The position numbers were made by a program, and so were the translations under genes. This document shows, piece after piece, positions 1 to 7,227 of a DNA stretch of 16,686 bases. The DNA lies in contig CALAYC010000222.1 of the NCBI GenBank assembly GCA_937894935.1, positions 1 through 16,686 on the forward strand. Direction: 5' to 3'. This stretch comes from an uncultured Verrucomicrobiota bacterium (GTDB taxonomy: Bacteria; Verrucomicrobiota; Verrucomicrobiia; Limisphaerales; JADLHS01). Below the pieces are notes generated by a model that was not told the DNA's origin, did no database searches, and saw only the letters and a program-made list of their open reading frames with translations. Numbering within the stretch: position 1 is the first letter of the stretch; each line of letters starts with the position of its first letter.

Positions 1-9
1 CCACGCGTC

Positions 10-483
10 ATGAAATCCGGCCTCATCTCCGACACGCACGGTTATCTCGATCCCCGCATCGAAAAAATCTTTGCCGGCGTGGACCACATTTTTCATGCGG
101 GCGACATCGGACCGGATTTCATCATCGCACAATTGGAAGCCATCGCGCCGGTCACCGCAGTGCTGGGTAATAATGACAATTCCCCGCTCTATCCACTCAC
201 CCAGATCAAGCAATTGGGCGATCTGAAATTTCTCGTGCACCACATCGTGGCGCCGCACTCGCTGACTGATGACATTAAATCCCGTATCGCCACTGAAAAA
301 CCGGACGTCGTCATCTTCGGTCATTCGCATCGTCCCTTTCAACAACGCTTGCATAATGTGTGGTTCATCAATCCGGGTTATTCCGGCAAACCGAAGTTCG
401 GACAGAGCCGCAGCGTTGCCGTGATGGAGGGCACCGGAAAAAATTTTTATGTTCGCTTGGTGAACCTTTACGACGCGTCGTGA
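10..483 (+). CDS. YfcE/MJ0936-family metallophosphoesterase
   Basis: A 157-residue single-domain calcineurin-like phosphoesterase, full length for the small YfcE/MJ0936 group. Visible metal-binding motifs are D8-x-H10 (SDTHG), G31-D32 after HA (HAGD), G53-N54-N55-D56 (GNND), the histidines at 77-78, and G104-H105-S106-H107 (GHSH), followed by an NPG turn. These make a two-metal centre that hydrolyses phosphoesters. The natural substrate of this family is usually unknown; E. coli YfcE acts on phosphodiesters in vitro. The start MKxGLISDTHG is standard, so the gene is complete although it lies 9 nt from the window edge. It has no signal peptide and should be cytoplasmic. Its TGA stop overlaps the GTG start of the next gene (GTGA), which suggests translational coupling. 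Confidence 0.9.
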   Translation: MKSGLISDTHGYLDPRIEKIFAGVDHIFHAGDIGPDFIIAQLEAIAPVTAVLGNNDNSPLYPLTQIKQLGDLKFLVHHIVAPHSLTDDIKSRIATEKPDVVIFGHSHRPFQQRLHNVWFINPGYSGKPKFGQSRSVAVMEGTGKNFYVRLVNLYDAS

Positions 484-1385
484 ACCTCGAATCACATTTC
501 CGCGGCTGGGCTAAACCCGGCCCGATTCCTCCCGGCCTTGGAACTCAAAACTCCAGCGCCGCTCAAACCGATACTGAATCGCCATCGGCAAATTCAGATC
601 CTCACTCCGCGCTCAAAGTTGAACCGCACGAAACACTCGATGCCATCAGCGGTCATTTCCGTTTGTTTCAACTTCGCGACGGTCACCGTTTTTCCACCGA
701 CGACATTCTCACCGCGTGGTATGGCACGAGTTGGTGTCCAACCGCGCGCACTGCACTCGACCTTGGCAGCGGCATCGGCACGGTGGGAATGATTTGCGCG
801 TGGCGATTGCCGGGAACGCGATTCGTCACCGTCGAAGCGCAAAGCGATAGCGTGGCGTTAGCGCGAAAATCCGCTCGCTACAACGGACTCACCAACCGCT
901 ACGAAATCCGTGAAGGCAATTTTCGCGCCGATGGAATTTTACGCGCGGACGAACGCTTCGATTTAATCACCGGCAGCCCGCCGTATTTTCCACCCGACGC
1001 CGGCGTGAAAAGCGAGCATCCGCAAAAACTCGCCTGCCGTTTTGAACTGCGCGGCACCGTGGCTGATTATTGTGCCACCGCGTCAAAACATCTCGAACCC
1101 GGCGGTTTCTTCGCGTGTGTTTTTCCCACTGAACCCGCGCAACTCGCCCGCGTCGTCGCCGGCGCCAAAGCCGCCGATCTCGTGATTGTGCGGCGGCGAC
1201 CGGTGGTGTTTCGCGAAGGAGAACCGCCGCTCGTGGCGTTGTTCGGCATGATGCGCGCGACGGATTTGCCCGAATGGTTTCGCGAGCAAACGTGGGTTGA
1301 ACCGGATTTAATTATCCGCACACGCCAGGGCGAAATTCATCCCGAATACTCCGCCGTAAAACTCGCCATCGGCTTTCCGCCGTGA
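480..1385 (+). CDS. TrmN6-like tRNA/rRNA N6-adenine methyltransferase
   Basis: A class I SAM-dependent methyltransferase resembling TrmN6/YfiC, which methylates N6 of A37 in tRNA1(Val). The open frame runs further upstream, but that part lies inside the phosphoesterase gene. The GTG at 480, overlapping the previous stop as GTGA, is the best start and gives 301 residues. Motif I is at about 92-101 (ALDLGSGIGT). The catalytic motif IV is SPPY at 166-169, where the usual motif is NPPY. Residues 1-50 are a low-complexity Pro/Ser/Thr-rich extension absent from the roughly 245-residue E. coli protein. The GGHF/DGHRFSTDD-type N-terminal motif of the family appears at about 57-75 as SGHFRLFQLRDGHRFSTDD. 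The family call is firm; the exact RNA target is not. Confidence 0.8.
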   Translation: MNLESHFRGWAKPGPIPPGLGTQNSSAAQTDTESPSANSDPHSALKVEPHETLDAISGHFRLFQLRDGHRFSTDDILTAWYGTSWCPTARTALDLGSGIGTVGMICAWRLPGTRFVTVEAQSDSVALARKSARYNGLTNRYEIREGNFRADGILRADERFDLITGSPPYFPPDAGVKSEHPQKLACRFELRGTVADYCATASKHLEPGGFFACVFPTEPAQLARVVAGAKAADLVIVRRRPVVFREGEPPLVALFGMMRATDLPEWFREQTWVEPDLIIRTRQGEIHPEYSAVKLAIGFPP

Positions 1386-1431
1386 GTCGGTTTCCGTCGC
1401 AAATTCGTTTTGCTCTGCGCCACACCGACTC
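1384..1431 (+). other. Inverted repeat after the trmN6-like gene
   Basis: GAGTCGGT at 1384-1391 pairs perfectly with ACCGACTC at 1424-1431, an 8-bp stem around a 32-nt loop. It starts in the stop codon of the methyltransferase and ends 14 nt before the preferred start of the next gene. There is no T-run, so it is not a classical intrinsic terminator. It could modulate readthrough or be chance. Confidence 0.3.
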
Positions 1432-1445
1432 GTAACCTCCGGGTC

Positions 1446-2675
1446 ATGCTGAAAATTTTGGGCTGCCTTCTTTCGGGTTTTCTGCTGACGATTTCCTTCG
1501 CGCCCACCGCCATTGCCGGGTTGCCCACCGTCGCCCTTGAGAACGCTTTTCCCGCGCTCGCGGTCGAACGTCCAGTCTGGCTGATTGAAGCGCCGGATCA
1601 TTCAGGCCGCCTTTTCATCATCGAACAACAGGGGCGCATTTTGATTGTGCGCAAAGGCAGCGATGGCAAGGACGCGCTGGAATTCATGAACATCGTGGAC
1701 CGTCAGCCCATGGTGGACAACGAGGAAGGTCTGCTCAGCCTCGCGTTTCATCCGCAGTTCAATTCGAATCAGCTCATTTACGTTTACTACAATCAACAAC
1801 GCCCGCGCCGCAGCATCATCAGCGAATTCAAAATCTCCGCGGCGAATTCAAATCAGGTGAACCTCGCGTCGGAACGTAAAATTCTCGAAGTGCCGCAACC
1901 GTACGGAAATCACAAAGGCGGCCAGATCGGTTTTGGCCCGGATGGATTTCTTTACATTGCACTCGGCGACGGCGGATTGGCGCATGATCCGCATAATCAC
2001 GGCCAGAACATGTCGAGTCTGCTAAGCAAAATCCTGCGCATTGATGTAAATTCGCGTTCCAGTCGTCGCGAGGGTTGGGAACGGCGGCAATTGCAATACG
2101 GCATTCCTACTGACAATCCCTACGTCAACGAGCCCGACCAATACGGCGTGCGCAAAGAAATCTGGGCTTCCGGCCTGCGCAATCCGTGGCGCTTCAGTTG
2201 GGATCGCGAAACAGGCGACCTTTGGCTCGGCGACGTCGGCCAGGATTTGTGGGAAGAAATCAATCTCATCGTCAAAGGTGGCAACTACGGTTGGCCGGTG
2301 CGCGAAGGTTTTCATCACTTCAAACCCGGCCCGCCCGGCGCGCAGTTTGCCGAGCCGGTCATCGAATACGCACATCAACCCGCCCAGATGAAGAATGGAA
2401 ACTTTCCCGAGCACAGCGTCGGCCTCTGCGTTACGGGCGGATATGTTTATCGCGGCAAAAAGTTTCCTTCCTTGCGTGGCGTGTACGTTTATGCGGATTA
2501 CAATCTCGGCACGATCTGGGGACTGCGTTACGCCAACGGCAAAGTGACCGAATACGGCACGTTGTTGGCGCAACCCAAGAACGTGGTGAGTTTCGCCGAA
2601 GATGCCGATGGCGAACTCTATGTGCTCTGCTTCGATGAAATGATCTTCAAGCTCGTCGTGCCTGAGCCAAAATAA
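1446..2675 (+). CDS. Secreted PQQ-type aldose/glucose-sorbosone dehydrogenase
   Basis: A 409-residue member of the glucose/sorbosone dehydrogenase family (soluble quinoprotein sugar dehydrogenase, YliI/Asd-like), a six-bladed beta-propeller that oxidises sugars with PQQ in the periplasm. The ATG at 1446 is preferred over an in-frame ATG at 1410, because it starts directly with a signal peptide: MLKI, hydrophobic to about residue 23, and a likely AIA-G cleavage near 24. Family landmarks are GNHKGGQIGFGPDG (154-167, with H156 as the likely catalytic base), ALGDGG (172-177), HGQNxxSLLSKILRID (185-200), SGLRNPWRF (242-250), LGDVGQDLWEEIN (261-273) and GGNYGWP (278-284). The C-terminal GGYVYRG and YADYNLGTIWGL segments are also typical. 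The next gene follows after 2 nt, so both are probably cotranscribed. PQQ use is inferred from family. Confidence 0.88.
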   Translation: MLKILGCLLSGFLLTISFAPTAIAGLPTVALENAFPALAVERPVWLIEAPDHSGRLFIIEQQGRILIVRKGSDGKDALEFMNIVDRQPMVDNEEGLLSLAFHPQFNSNQLIYVYYNQQRPRRSIISEFKISAANSNQVNLASERKILEVPQPYGNHKGGQIGFGPDGFLYIALGDGGLAHDPHNHGQNMSSLLSKILRIDVNSRSSRREGWERRQLQYGIPTDNPYVNEPDQYGVRKEIWASGLRNPWRFSWDRETGDLWLGDVGQDLWEEINLIVKGGNYGWPVREGFHHFKPGPPGAQFAEPVIEYAHQPAQMKNGNFPEHSVGLCVTGGYVYRGKKFPSLRGVYVYADYNLGTIWGLRYANGKVTEYGTLLAQPKNVVSFAEDADGELYVLCFDEMIFKLVVPEPK

Positions 2676-2677
2676 TT

Positions 2678-3499
2678 ATGCCATCCAAAACGTTTCCCGA
2701 CACTGCCGCAACCAAATCACTGCCCGCAATCATCCGGTTGTTGATTGCGCTTCTACCGCTCCCGGGGTTCGCTGAAACCAAACCCAATGATATTTTTGAT
2801 CCGGTCGATTATTTCCGGCGGCACATTTCGCCTTACGAACCCATCTATTTCATCGCCGGCGGCGAAGATCCCAACGCGAAGTTTCAATTCGGTTTCAAAT
2901 ACCAGATTTTCGATACCAACTCCCCGCTGCTCGGCGGCTTTCATTTCGCTTACACGCAAACGTCCCTCTGGGATTTGCGTGGACCGTCTTCGCCCTTCTT
3001 CGATTCAAGTTACAAACCCGAAGGTCTTTACTCATACGAAAATCTGCTCGGCGGCGGACCGACCAATTGGTATCGCCTCGACGTGCAAGTCGGTGTTCAA
3101 CATGAATCCAACGGCAAAGGCGGCGCGGATTCGCGTAGTTTGAACATCGCTTATTTCCGCCCAACACTGACGCTCGGAAAGCCGGACGGGCTGCATCTCA
3201 TGTTGCAACCGCGCGTGTGGGGCTACCTCGGCGATTTGAGCGACAATCCGGACATTGAGGAATATCGCGGCTACGCCGATTTACGCGTTGCGCTCACGTG
3301 GAAATGCCTTCAACTCGCTGCCTTCGGACGCATCGGCAAAGACGGCGAGAATCACAGTGTCCAGGTCGATCTCACGTATAAAATCCCGAAGACCGCCGTG
3401 TATCTGGATGCGCAATATTTCACCGGCTACGGCGAAAGCCTGCTGCTCTACAATCGACGCTCAGACGTTTTCCGCGTTGGGATTTCCCTCTTCCGCTAA
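2678..3499 (+). CDS. pldA: Outer-membrane phospholipase A (PldA/OmpLA family)
   Basis: A 273-residue outer-membrane beta-barrel phospholipase that hydrolyses acyl esters of phospholipids that reach the outer leaflet. An N-terminal signal peptide is visible (hydrophobic 16-31, likely cut after GFA at 32). The catalytic block reads QHESNG...SRSLN, with His142, Ser144 and Asn156, plus Ser152-Arg-Ser154 for calcium. The spacing H-x-S-x11-N is identical to E. coli OmpLA; Lys147 stands where E. coli has Arg. The C-terminal GYGESLLLYNRR strand pair and final Phe-Arg are typical of the family and of barrel proteins. It lies 2 nt after the sugar dehydrogenase gene, hence likely one transcript, although no functional link is obvious. 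Presence implies a Gram-negative envelope. Confidence 0.88.
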   Translation: MPSKTFPDTAATKSLPAIIRLLIALLPLPGFAETKPNDIFDPVDYFRRHISPYEPIYFIAGGEDPNAKFQFGFKYQIFDTNSPLLGGFHFAYTQTSLWDLRGPSSPFFDSSYKPEGLYSYENLLGGGPTNWYRLDVQVGVQHESNGKGGADSRSLNIAYFRPTLTLGKPDGLHLMLQPRVWGYLGDLSDNPDIEEYRGYADLRVALTWKCLQLAAFGRIGKDGENHSVQVDLTYKIPKTAVYLDAQYFTGYGESLLLYNRRSDVFRVGISLFR

Positions 3500-3587
3500 G
3501 CAATCCACGACGAAGCTCGTGAAACCGCTGTTCATCCGGCAGTTTAAATTCTTCTATCGTTCATTCCCCTGCCTTCACCGATTTGTC

Positions 3588-3608
3588 TGAGGCGGTTTAA
3601 CCGACTCA
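3588..3608. promoter_or_regulatory. Dyad upstream of argG
   Basis: TGAG-G-CGGTT-T-AACCG-A-CTCA is a 21-nt near-perfect dyad with symmetry broken only at the G/A position. It sits about 50 nt before argG and just upstream of a possible -35 element, so it could be an operator or the terminator stem for pldA. It does not look like the E. coli ArgR box. No T-run follows. Confidence 0.35.
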
Positions 3609-3616
3609 TTTCCGCT

Positions 3617-3645
3617 TTGCGTCATCGGCGCTTTGTCGCTTTAAT
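3617..3645 (+). promoter_or_regulatory. Possible argG promoter
   Basis: TTGCGT (3617-3622), a 17-nt spacer and TTTAAT (3640-3645) resemble a sigma-70 promoter. The -10 matches at 5 of 6 positions and the -35 at 3 of 6. The predicted transcription start is only a few bases before the ATG at 3655, which would make the mRNA almost leaderless and would fit the absence of a Shine-Dalgarno sequence. Weak evidence. Confidence 0.3.
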
Positions 3646-3654
3646 CCCCGCCGC

Positions 3655-4884
3655 ATGAAAATTGTTCTCGCATACTCGGGCGGTCTCGACACCTCGGTGC
3701 TCCTTTCCTGGATCAAGGAGAAATACAACGCCGAAATGATCGCCTTCTGTGCCAACATCGGTCAGGAAGAGGAACTCACCGGCCTCGACAAAAAGGCGAA
3801 GAAAACCGGCGCCTCCAAGATTTACATTGATGACCTGCAGGAAGAATTCGCGCGCGACTTCATCTTCCCGATGATCCGCGCCGGCGCAATTTACGAAGGC
3901 CAATACTTTCTCGGCACTTCCATCGCGCGACCGCTCATCGCCAAGCGCATGGTGGAAATCGCGCGCAAAGAAAAAGCCGACGCCATCGCCCACGGCGCCA
4001 CCGGCAAAGGCAACGACCAGGTCCGCTTCGAACTCACTGCCGCCGCGCTCGCGCCCGATTTGCAAGTCATCGCTCCGTGGCGCGACGAACGGTATCGCAA
4101 CGAATTTCCCGGTCGGCAGGAGATGATTGATTACTGCGCCAGGCACAAGATTCCCGTGCAGGCCAGCGCGAAGAAGCCGTATTCGATGGACCGCAACCTT
4201 CTGCACATTTCCTACGAAGCCGGCATTCTCGAAGACCCGTGGTATGACAGCTACGACCTGAAGAATCGCCAGTATTTCACCACGCTGTCCGTGCTGCCCG
4301 AGGACGCGCCCGATAAACCGGAATTCGTCACGCTCGATTTCGTGAAAGGCGATTGCGTCGCGGTCAACGGCAAGAAACTCAATCCGCTCGGCGTCATGAA
4401 AACGCTGAACAAAATCGGCGGCAAACACGGCGTCGGTCGTGTGGACATGGTGGAAAATCGCTTCGTCGGCATGAAATCGCGTGGCGTGTATGAAACGCCC
4501 GGTGGCGCGATTCTGCAATTCGCGCATCGGCAAATGGAATCGCTCACCATGGATCGCGAAGTCATGCACCAGCGCGACGCGTTGATTCCGAAATACGCCG
4601 AACTCGTTTACAACGGCTTCTGGTACGCACCGGAACGTTACGCGCTTCAGGCCTACGTCGAGGAATCCCAAAAGAATGTCACCGGCACCGTGCGCGTGAA
4701 ACTCTACAAAGGCAACATCATGGTCGCCGGCCGCAAATCTCCGGTGAGCCTCTACAATCCGCACATCGCCACGATGGAAGCCGACCCGACCAAAGCCTAC
4801 AACCAGGACGACGCCACCGGCTTCATCCGGTTGAACGGCCTGCGCTTGAAAGTCGCGGCGAAGGTGCACAAAAAGAAAAAGTAA
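3655..4884 (+). CDS. argG: Argininosuccinate synthase
   Basis: A 409-residue, full-length argininosuccinate synthase. It condenses citrulline and aspartate with ATP to argininosuccinate, the penultimate step of arginine synthesis, in the cytoplasm as a tetramer. The N-type PP-loop AYSGGLDTS is at residues 6-14, and the signature AHGATGKGNDQVRFE is at 112-126. Further family blocks are EFPGRQEMIDYC, SMDRNLLHISYEAGILEDPW and MVENRFVGMKSRGVYETPGG. The C-terminus ends in a basic HKKKK tail. The gene stands alone between short gaps, with no other arg gene in the window, and converges on miaB. There is no Shine-Dalgarno sequence before the ATG. A long open frame on the opposite strand is a shadow of this gene. 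Confidence 0.98.
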   Translation: MKIVLAYSGGLDTSVLLSWIKEKYNAEMIAFCANIGQEEELTGLDKKAKKTGASKIYIDDLQEEFARDFIFPMIRAGAIYEGQYFLGTSIARPLIAKRMVEIARKEKADAIAHGATGKGNDQVRFELTAAALAPDLQVIAPWRDERYRNEFPGRQEMIDYCARHKIPVQASAKKPYSMDRNLLHISYEAGILEDPWYDSYDLKNRQYFTTLSVLPEDAPDKPEFVTLDFVKGDCVAVNGKKLNPLGVMKTLNKIGGKHGVGRVDMVENRFVGMKSRGVYETPGGAILQFAHRQMESLTMDREVMHQRDALIPKYAELVYNGFWYAPERYALQAYVEESQKNVTGTVRVKLYKGNIMVAGRKSPVSLYNPHIATMEADPTKAYNQDDATGFIRLNGLRLKVAAKVHKKKK

Positions 4885-5170
4885 ATTCAGGTTCTCGGCT
4901 CGGTCTGACTTGAGATGCCGATCTGGCATCTCAAGTTGGCCGGCAAATTCAAGATCGCGCTCCGCGACCTTGAACTGGAATGAGCGTGGAGATTAGAAGC
5001 CGCAAGTTGCGACTTCTGATTAAGATCTGGCTCGAATCTTGGCGTGCCGACTTTCCGATTCAACGAGGCAATCAAACGAAATCGCGTTCGCTTTCCAAAC
5101 GACTTCATGTTTCAACTCACCGCGGCTGAAGCAGTATCTTTGACATCGCAACTTGCGATTCACGCCATCT
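4885..5170. repeat. Convergent gap with a cluster of dyads
   Basis: This 286-nt space between the ends of argG and miaB holds no convincing gene but several dyads. (a) ACTTGAGATGCC-GATCT-GGCATCTCAAGT at 4908-4936 is a perfect 12-bp stem with a 5-nt loop. (b) TTCAAG-a-TCGCG-CTC-CGCGA-c-CTTGAA lies at 4948-4974. (c) AGAAG...CGCAAGTTGCG...CTTCT lies around 4995-5016. (d) AAGAT...ATCTT lies at 5022-5040. (e) ATCGCAA-C-TTGCGAT at 5145-5159 is a perfect 15-nt dyad. Dyads (c) and (e) share a 12-bp core in opposite orientation (5001-5012 and 5146-5157). No T-run follows any of them, so classical intrinsic terminators are not evident. They may be transcript-end hairpins or a dispersed intergenic repeat. 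Confidence 0.6.
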
Positions 5171-6526
5171 TCACAACCCGACAATCGCCGGATCGCCGTA
5201 AAGCGTGAAACTTCCGGTGCGTGTCACCCGCACGTCCATGAGTTGACCGCGATGCCGCTCGCTGCCGTCGAAGAGCACCAGCTTATTGCATGGCGTGCGC
5301 CCCATCATGCGCGCTTCGTTTTTGCGACTCGGCCCTTCCACCAGAATCTGCACCTGCTGCCCGATGTAAGATTCGTATTTCCGTTTGCCGATGCTGTTCA
5401 CCAACTCCAACAAACGTGCGTGACGTTCTTCGATCAATTCCTCCGGCAACTGATCCGGCATTGCTGCTGCCGGTGTATCTTTGCGCGGTGAGTATTTGAA
5501 GAGAAAAGCGTTGTCGAATTCCACCTCGCGACAGAGCGACATCGTCAATTCAAAATCCTCCTCCGTCTCGCCCGGGAAACCCACGATGATATCGGTCGTC
5601 AAACCAATACCCGGTCGCACCGCGCGAAGTTTGCGAATAATTTCAACAAATCGCTCTCGCGTGTAACCGCGATGCATCAATTTCAAAACCCGATCACTGC
5701 CGCTCTGCACCGGCAAATGCGCGCTCTCCACCAATTTCGGCAGGCGACCATACGCCGCCACCAGGTCGTCGCCGTAACCTTTGGGATGCGGGGACGTAAA
5801 TCGAATGCGCTCCAGTCCTTCAATCTCATGCACCGCTTCGATGAGTTGAACAAAGGCAGATTTATCGTCGCGCTTCGGAATCTCGCGTTTACCGTAACTC
5901 GTCACAATCTGCCCGAGCAACGTGATTTCCCGCACGCCTTGCGCCACGAGTTGGCGGCATTCGCCAACGATATCCGGAATTGTGCGACTCCGCTCTTCGC
6001 CGCGCGTGTAAGGCACGATGCAGAAGGTGCAATATTGATTGCAGCCTTGCATGATGCTCACAAAGGCCGTCACCGATTTATTCTTCGCCGTACCGTTGAG
6101 CAGATGTTCTTTGATCGTGGCTTCGCTTCCTTCCTCTTCCGCCGTGTCCACAATCTTGTCCCGTTTGCCCTGAAGAATTTCGTCGAGATATTCCGCCGTG
6201 CGATGAAATTTTTGCGTGCCGACCACGAGGTCCACGTCCGGCAACCGATCGATCAATTCCTTGCCGCGACTCTGCGCCATGCAACCCATGAACCCGAGCA
6301 CGACGTTCGGACGATTCTTCCGGATGTCCGCCGCCAGATTTTCCATCTTGTTAATCGCCTTCTGCTCGGCGTTATCGCGAACGCTACAGGTGTTGAGCAA
6401 CACCACGTCCGCGACGTATTCTGACGCGGCAAGAGTATAGCCCTTCGCGACGAGTTGCGCGGCGACCGCCTCGCTGTCGCGCTCGTTCATCTGGCAACCG
6501 TAAGTTTTAATGTAAACACTCGGCAT
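5171..6526 (-). CDS. miaB: tRNA-2-methylthio-N6-dimethylallyladenosine synthase
   Basis: A 451-residue radical-SAM methylthiotransferase. It adds a methylthio group to C2 of i6A37 in tRNAs that read codons starting with U. The three-domain order is complete. The N-terminal UPF0004 domain carries C11, C47 and C82 for the auxiliary [4Fe-4S] cluster. The radical-SAM domain carries C162-xxx-C166-xx-C169 (GCNQYCTFCIVPYTRG). A C-terminal TRAM domain covers about 385-450. The usual GQNVNSY motif reads GQIVTSYG here, a mild deviation. Start MPSVYIKTYGCQMN is the family standard. The MiaB subfamily, rather than MtaB or RimO, is supported by the N-terminal KTYGCQMN and the VPYTRGxERSR block. It is separated by about 140 nt from apt upstream and probably has its own promoter. 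Confidence 0.95.
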   Translation of the reverse strand: MPSVYIKTYGCQMNERDSEAVAAQLVAKGYTLAASEYVADVVLLNTCSVRDNAEQKAINKMENLAADIRKNRPNVVLGFMGCMAQSRGKELIDRLPDVDLVVGTQKFHRTAEYLDEILQGKRDKIVDTAEEEGSEATIKEHLLNGTAKNKSVTAFVSIMQGCNQYCTFCIVPYTRGEERSRTIPDIVGECRQLVAQGVREITLLGQIVTSYGKREIPKRDDKSAFVQLIEAVHEIEGLERIRFTSPHPKGYGDDLVAAYGRLPKLVESAHLPVQSGSDRVLKLMHRGYTRERFVEIIRKLRAVRPGIGLTTDIIVGFPGETEEDFELTMSLCREVEFDNAFLFKYSPRKDTPAAAMPDQLPEELIEERHARLLELVNSIGKRKYESYIGQQVQILVEGPSRKNEARMMGRTPCNKLVLFDGSERHRGQLMDVRVTRTGSFTLYGDPAIVGL

Positions 6527-6595
6527 AATCCGGAGTGAAACGGAGTTTAGGCAAAGCTCCCGAGGCTGGAAAGCAGTCTTTGTGGTGAACCAAAG

Positions 6596-6624
6596 AAAAA
6601 CGACCGCCGCAAATCGTTGCGACG
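6596..6624 (-). terminator. Intrinsic terminator after apt
   Basis: Read on the minus strand, CGTCGCAA-CGAT-TTGCGGCG forms an 8-bp stem (one T-G wobble) with a 4-nt loop at 6624-6605. After GGTC-type bases it is followed by TTTTT at 6600-6596. A longer outer pairing, CCGCCGC with GCGGCGG, is also possible. It lies about 45 nt beyond the apt stop codon and would end the sigma factor-apt transcript before miaB. Confidence 0.6.
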
Positions 6625-6667
6625 AAGAATTTGACTACACAGCGGCGGCGCTCAAGCAGTCCCGACG

Positions 6668-7204
6668 TTAATACGCCACAATCGAACGCACCGGAATTCC
6701 GCTCAGCTTTTCGCGTCCATTGAGAAATTTCAGCTCAATCAGGAACGCAGCCTCCAGAATGTTGCCGCCGAGCTTTTGCACCAGCGCCACTGCCGCCGCC
6801 GAGGTCCCACCGGTCGCCAACAGATCATCCACCAGCAACACGCGACTGCCCGGCTTCAACGCGTCCACGTGCATCGCCACCGTTGCCTCGCCGTATTCCA
6901 GCGCGTAAGACTGTTCAATCGTTTTGTACGGCAACTTTCCTTTCTTTCGCACCGGCACAAAACCCGCCTGCAATTTCACCGCTGCAGCCGCCGCAAAAAT
7001 AAATCCGCGCGCATCAATTCCCACCACTGCGTCCACGTCGCCCGGCTGAAATTTCTCCGTCAGCAGATCAATCGCGCCGGCGAACAGACGTGCGTCGGCC
7101 AACACCGGCGTGATGTCTTTGAATTGAATTCCGGGCAACGGAAAATCCGGCACATTACGAATCGCCCGTTCGATATCCGTTGCCGTCAAATGAGATGAAG
7201 TCAT
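6668..7204 (-). CDS. apt: Adenine phosphoribosyltransferase
   Basis: A 178-residue cytoplasmic enzyme that makes AMP from adenine and PRPP in purine salvage; length is normal for the family. The PRPP-binding loop RVLLVDDLLATGGT is at residues 121-134. Upstream come the family motifs PGIQFKDITPVL (24-35), VGIDARGFIF (61-70) and RKKGKLPYKT (86-95). The start ATG at 7204 has no Shine-Dalgarno sequence. The gene begins 23 nt after the sigma factor stop, so the two are probably cotranscribed. A hairpin with a T-run follows the stop. Confidence 0.96.
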   Translation of the reverse strand: MTSSHLTATDIERAIRNVPDFPLPGIQFKDITPVLADARLFAGAIDLLTEKFQPGDVDAVVGIDARGFIFAAAAAVKLQAGFVPVRKKGKLPYKTIEQSYALEYGEATVAMHVDALKPGSRVLLVDDLLATGGTSAAAVALVQKLGGNILEAAFLIELKFLNGREKLSGIPVRSIVAY

Positions 7205-7227
7205 GTCTTAGTTGGAATCTGTCTGAA

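Noticed and set aside
2022..2573. 183-codon minus-strand frame inside the sugar dehydrogenase gene
   Set aside because: Antisense to a well-supported secreted dehydrogenase; no domain visible.
3622..4929. 435-codon open frame on the minus strand opposite argG
   Set aside because: It mirrors argG almost exactly, has a composition full of His/Phe/Arg/Val typical of antisense shadows, and matches no protein family, while argG is unmistakable.
4887..5108. 73-codon minus-strand frame in the argG-miaB gap
   Set aside because: It runs through the dyads, has low-complexity Arg/Ser/Asn content, and no start signal or family.
5883..5913. Altered GQNVNSY motif in MiaB (GQIVTSYG)
   Set aside because: The six cluster cysteines and overall length are intact, so it is taken as ordinary divergence.
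5672..6424. Long plus-strand frame opposite miaB
   Set aside because: It is antisense to an intact miaB and has a His/Arg-rich composition without any recognisable domain.
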